A stretch of 64,000 bases of DNA from Acanthopleura granulata. Taxonomy: Eukaryota > Mollusca > Polyplacophora > Chitonida > Chitonidae. Where the stretch lies: contig JABBOT010000016.1 of NCBI GenBank assembly GCA_016165875.1, positions 5,540,327 to 5,604,326 on the forward strand, written 5' to 3'. Below, piece by piece: positions 13,801 to 19,800 of the stretch (position 1 is its first letter; the number at the start of each line of letters is the position of its first letter). Made by a program: the position numbers and the translations under genes. Below the pieces are notes generated by a model that saw nothing but the letters and a program-made list of their open reading frames with translations, did not search any database and was not told where the DNA came from.

Positions 13801-16800
13801 AGTGCTGTCTGGCCAGTCTGCAAAAAGGGAGACTCTGCTGTTACACGGATTGGCAAGTGTTACATATTTCTAGGGCATTTTGTTACCTGGTATCATGAAT
13901 ACCGAAGATGTTTCAGGCAAATTTCTTGTGCAAATGAAAAGCTAAATCCAATAAGATCCATAAAACAGTAGCTTATTTTTGAGTCTCACAAAAACACTTC
14001 ATTACTTACTGTAATTCTTTAAACATTTTGTATCTTTGCATAAGCTTATTCAAGCACATTCGGACGAAGTCATCCTATGCAGACTGATAAAATTGGATTT
14101 TTTTTGTGAAGCCTAAAAATTCGACAACCCAACCAATGTATTTTTGTCTCCAAAATCAAATCTAAAGGGTGCATAAGTCGTACCGAGGAAGAAATATACT
14201 GCTAAATACAAAGGAACAACTGAAGAAAACTTTCACATTTTTCTCTCCACAATAAAGGACTTCAAAAGTTTTTTGATATAAAGAAAGCATTTTCTCTTAC
14301 TTTTTCATGCTGAGCATCAATAGGTGATCCTTCAACTGTCAGTAGCTGCTCCAAATGTTCAACCCTGGGTCAACAACAACAACTAGTGTTAGTGCCAGCA
14401 TGGTGCATACAAAAGTGTTCATATTACAGCTTTCGCAAGCATTTGTGATGATTAGAATAATCTGTGACTGAATATAACAGAACGAGTCTCCCTAATTTTT
14501 TCAGGTTATTACTTAAAACATCTTCACGTAATTTCAAAAGTTTCAGTGCAGTGAAACCTTTCTTTGCCCTCTGAACCTTGGTTATCGTGTAATTCATAAT
14601 AAAAGTCATAACGTTAGATGTACATGCAAACTGACTTAGCTTACAATTAAAGCCCAGCGTCCCACTGCAGTGGTATGGAAGAAACCCAAAGACAGAGTGG
14701 AAGTGGAAGAGACAGGCTTTCAAACCTTTCCAAAACCTGAAATCCAATCGTGTTGTGTTCTCTCTTGTAATATGTATTCACTTTAGAATTCTAAACATTA
14801 TGTTTCTACACAGCTGAAAAAAAAAAAGAAGAAAAAAATATACCTACAGTAATTGTAGCTAACATTTACTCTTTCCTTTACGAGGCTTCTTACGAGAACT
14901 TCTCACCAATTTGGTCGGTGTAAGTTCAAGCCTCACACTAGCTTCCTCTCCGGCCGTACGTGGGAAGGTCCGCCAGCAATCTGCTGATGGTCGTGGGTTT
15001 CTCCTGGCCTCTGCCCTGTTTCCTCCCACCATAATGCTGGCTGCCGTTGTGGGAGTGAAATATTCTTGAGTACGGCGTGAAAACACCAACCCAACTCTTT
15101 GCCTTTTAAACACGATTTCTGCTGAGTCATGCTCACCTGTTGTTTTCTGCGGCAACCATGATCAGAGTTCTGCCTCGTTCATCCACCACGCACAGATCTG
15201 TGTACCTCACCTCAGACTTAAACTGAACACCCTGGAAATCAATCATGGTTTTATTGAGTTCTCTATTTTATTTAAAAAAAAAAAAAAAAAACACGCTAGT
15301 TTAAACTAGGTTATCTTATAAAAATGTGTTTCTTGAATGCATCCCGACAAAAATTGCAAAAGAGGGCTTTGTTTTTGTTATGTCTCTCACCATGTTAAGT
15401 TCTTTTAAATCCCTGTCTTTTTCATTAGCAGAATAAAAAAGACTTCCTAACAAGCTCACTTTTTTGAAATGGTCGGGTCATAGCGAACAAAATTTTTTTT
15501 ATGGATGGCCCTATAATCAAAAAATTTTGATTTCCTTCTAATTATGTGCTTGTTGTTTAGCCACAATGCTCAAAAATTTTTCACTTTATATACACTTGGA
15601 GCAAAAACTGCAGAGCCTGTGGTAAACCACTGACTTTTGACAAGTTACTGATGAACTTTGATACATGTGATGTACACATTTGCATGACACACACAGAACT
15701 GAGCTTCAACAAATATCAGCCAGCATTAAATTCCTGATGAGTTCAGTCCCTCCACTTATTGTCTCTAGGGCCTCAAAGTATTGTGCAATGCATTTAAAAC
15801 CCCTCAGCCTTAAGCACATATACAATGTAAAGAATAGATACAAATTAAACTTAAACGACCCCAAATACCATGAAGAAAAAGGTCAAGGTCAATGAAAATT
15901 TTCGCCCACGTCAATGTGTAAGTGTAGTGTAAGTTTGGTGAACATCTGACAGACTGTTCTAGAGACATTGCCTTTACCTGGAATATGGACAGACAGACAG
16001 ACATAGAGACGGACGCCACCCGCGACAGCAACACGACCGAAAAAAATCTTTTTAATACCTTTTCAATCAGTCCGCTGAGGTATTCCGAGCGTTGAATGCG
16101 CTGTGATCGTAGAATAGCCCTGCACTCCTCGGCATCATGGGTATGGGTTGCATCGTCGGGTCGTCTTCCGTCCAGGTCCTCTAGGTTAAAGTCTGCTCCG
16201 CGATTCAGCAAGACACTGCAGAAATCAAGCGGATCAAAAATGCCATGTACGCTAATTCTTTTAACTTTTTCAGAAAAAAAAAACCCAGACATTTCTATAT
16301 AGTTATCTCCCCTTATCAGATCTATATTCCTATCTCCCCTTGTTCGGTTCTATGCAAAGTACATGTAAACCTGTTCAGCTCGCAATGACGTACAACTTCA
16401 GCCACATAAAATTTCGACAGAACTGGTTCTGTCGATTCCTTTTGTTTCACTTTTATTCTTTGGTATTATAAAAACATCAGCATGAGCTGAACATCACCTC
16501 TTGCGCTGATAATTTCTGATGTCCCATCCCACAGCATGTGCTATCAGGACAAAGTAGTTGACTGATTATTTGCTTGGTGTTTTATGACATACTCAAGAAT
16601 ATTTCACGTATACGACGGCGGCCAACATTATGGAGGGAGGAAACCGGGCAGAGCACAGAGGGCAACCTACTGCCATCCTCAGGTTGCTGGCAGACCTTCC
16701 CACGTACCGCTGTGTAGAGTATACCGACAATCAAACAGTAAGAGGTCAGACTAGGACTTACTTGACAACCTCTGCGTTGTTGTTGACACAGGCACAGTGG

Positions 16801-19800
16801 AGAGCGTAGACCCCAGAGCTGGGATTAGGTTTGTTGGGGTTACACCCAAAGACACACAGCAAGACCTGAGGGGAGAAAACCGAAATGGGTCTTAGCAAAA
16901 ACAAAATGGATTTTACTGAAAACTCAAATTGTGAAGAAAGAACAATAGGGGGAAAGGAAAACAAAAAACACTTGTTATAGATGTGCATGTTGAAAAAACA
17001 AAATGTGTTTTAGGAAAAACAAAATTCTTGTAGAAAACAACGGGTGTAGAAGGGAACAGAAGATGATTGTAGACAAAAACAAGATAGATGTAGGGAAATC
17101 AATGGGTGTACTGCTGGGAAAATAAATTGGTGAAGAGAAACCTAAAAATCTAGTCTTCGACAAGTAGAGCCAATAAAAAAAGTTTTTGTGCTTCGAATGA
17201 TCCAATGATCAGAATTGAACTATGACCTCCCACCAAAACGCCACCCCTGTAAAAATTACATGTGAAGCCTTAAAAATCACTGCATAGTTTCAGGCCATAC
17301 CTAAAAAATTATTTCTTCTCCATAACCAGACTCTGTCTATTACAAAAGCTTATGGTAGGTCAGTAAGGAATTCAATTTGGCTTGTTAAAAAGATACAGAT
17401 TTTAAAGAATTAAAACACAGAGGGGCAAAAAATAAAAATAATTCCAGTAAAATCTTTAAATGTAGGGCAAGGTTTAGAGGTCACTGAGTTAAACACAACA
17501 GATATATCTTAATGACAGCCTCATAACCTCTTGTGATTCTAACTCACATCAGAGAGAACTGCTTCTCCGTTCTGTGCAGCGATCATCAGCGGCGTCAACC
17601 CCGTGTTGCTACACAGCTCTATGTCAGCGCCCTGTACTCTGACTAGTGTCAACAACAATGGCAACTGCGAGAGGCCTGCAAATAAAATATTTAATTATCC
17701 ATTTGTTTATTTTTACTCAAGAATACGTCATTTATACCTTAGGTGTTATGATGTCATATGACAAAATGAATTCTGCACCATTAGCTATATTAACTAGAAT
17801 ACATAATATCCAACAAAGCCCCTCCCCCCCCCCCCGCCATCCATCTCTTTCCAACCTTTTTTTCACAGCAATTAAGAACTGAATTTAAAAGTTAGGCTTT
17901 TGCAATGCTCCTAAAAAATATTACTGAATTTGTAATATAATGGTCAAGGTAAAAATGGACATACCTAATGAGATGAAAAATTTTCCTTCAGAAGACAACA
18001 ACAAGTTATCCCCAAAAGTTGGTCCAGAGTGTTCTCTATCATAGAGATAACTAACAACTGACTTACCTCCCCTTGTAGCAATGTGGATGAGATAATCTCC
18101 CTTACTATCACAATGACCGTTCACATCAAATTCATATGTCTGCAAGGAAAGTGGTACGGCAGTTAAAGGGGGTGAAGCAGCCAACAAACTGACCTATGGG
18201 GTACCATATTTCACCACAACACGAACTTTCAAACGCACATAAAACTGACACTTTCAATCATTTGATTTCATTAATCTTTTATGGGGTACCCAAGAGTATT
18301 TCCCTTATACGAAAGCTGCTAACATAATGGTGGGAGGAAACCTGGCACAGCCTGGGGGAAATCCACTGCCATCAACAGGTTACTGGTAGACACGGTAGCC
18401 AGCATGAGCTTGGCTTAAACTCACAGTCATGGCATTAGTGAGAGGGCCCTGGGTCATTACGCTGCAGTAGCGTGCTAACCACCTCAGCCTTCTGAAAGTG
18501 AAAGAGAGCTCATGACTAGTACACTGTTCATTAAAAGGATTACAGGGGGGCCTCCGTGGCTCAGTTGGTTATCGCACTATCGCAGCCCAATGACCCGAAG
18601 CCTCCCACCAATGCGGTCGCCGTGAGTTCAAGGCCAGCTCATGCTGGCTTCCTCTATGTGGGAAGGTCTGCCAGCATCCTGCGGATGGTCGTGGGTTTCC
18701 ACCGCGCTCTGCCCAGTTTCCTCTCACCATAATGCCGGTCGCCGTCATGTATGTGAAATATTTGGATATTCTAATAACTTTATATACAATCTCCTTGTGT
18801 TCATATTTCTTTGAATGGCTTAACTTTGAAACTTGCCCACTTTGAACAACCAATCAAAACGCTTCCTACACCTTGAAGGGTCAACATTTCCAGCCTTTTT
18901 CCAGGCTCTTCCATGTCCAAAATTTACATTTTCCAGACTAGTTGGACTTATATCACCAGTCAAGCATGACCAGAATGTTTGAAAAAAATTAAACTGAATG
19001 AATGAACGAACTCACCTGTAACTTTTTCTGTAGTTCATCAAAGTGCTTTGAGCTTTGTGCCAGGTAAAAAATGGACTCGACATCGTGTTGTGTGGGGAAG
19101 ATACGAGCTTTACCAGACCTGGGGGCATGCGAACTGTTGCTGATGAGATATCGCTGAGGTAAGAGTTTACGGAGTTGAGCAGAGAAACACACCTGGTCCG
19201 CCGGGTGACCTGAAGGTCAACAAAGTGAAAATTGCCATGGAAAGAGTGCAAAAAGGGACATAACAGCCAGAATTTTGTTGAGTATAAATGAAGCGGGCCA
19301 AAACTGGAACTTGATCACCTGTGATTTACATTATGCCTCATGGCCTGGTCATGTGCTACTAGTACAGGTAGGTACATACATAAGGAGGATAAAATTTGCT
19401 AAGCTTTCTATTGCTTTTTTTTTTTTTCATTTTTTGGTGGTATGGATCACTTACAAGCTTGGTAAATTTATCTCCGATTTTGGGTGATATAGAAAACTGA
19501 CATGCTGGCTTAACAAAATAGGCCTCTTAGGCATATCAAATATCTTCCTGATATTGGGTGAGACAGACCACTTAATCTTACCAAATTTATCTCCGATTTT
19601 GGGTGATATAGAAAACTGACATGCTGGCTTAACAAAATAGGCCTCTTAGGCATATCGAATATCTTCCTGATACTGGGTGAGACAGACCACTTAATCTTAC
19701 CAAATTTATCTCTGATTTTGGGTGATATAGAAAACTGACATGCTGGCTTAACAGAATAGGCCTCTTAGGCATATCAAATATCTTCCTGATACTGGGTGAG

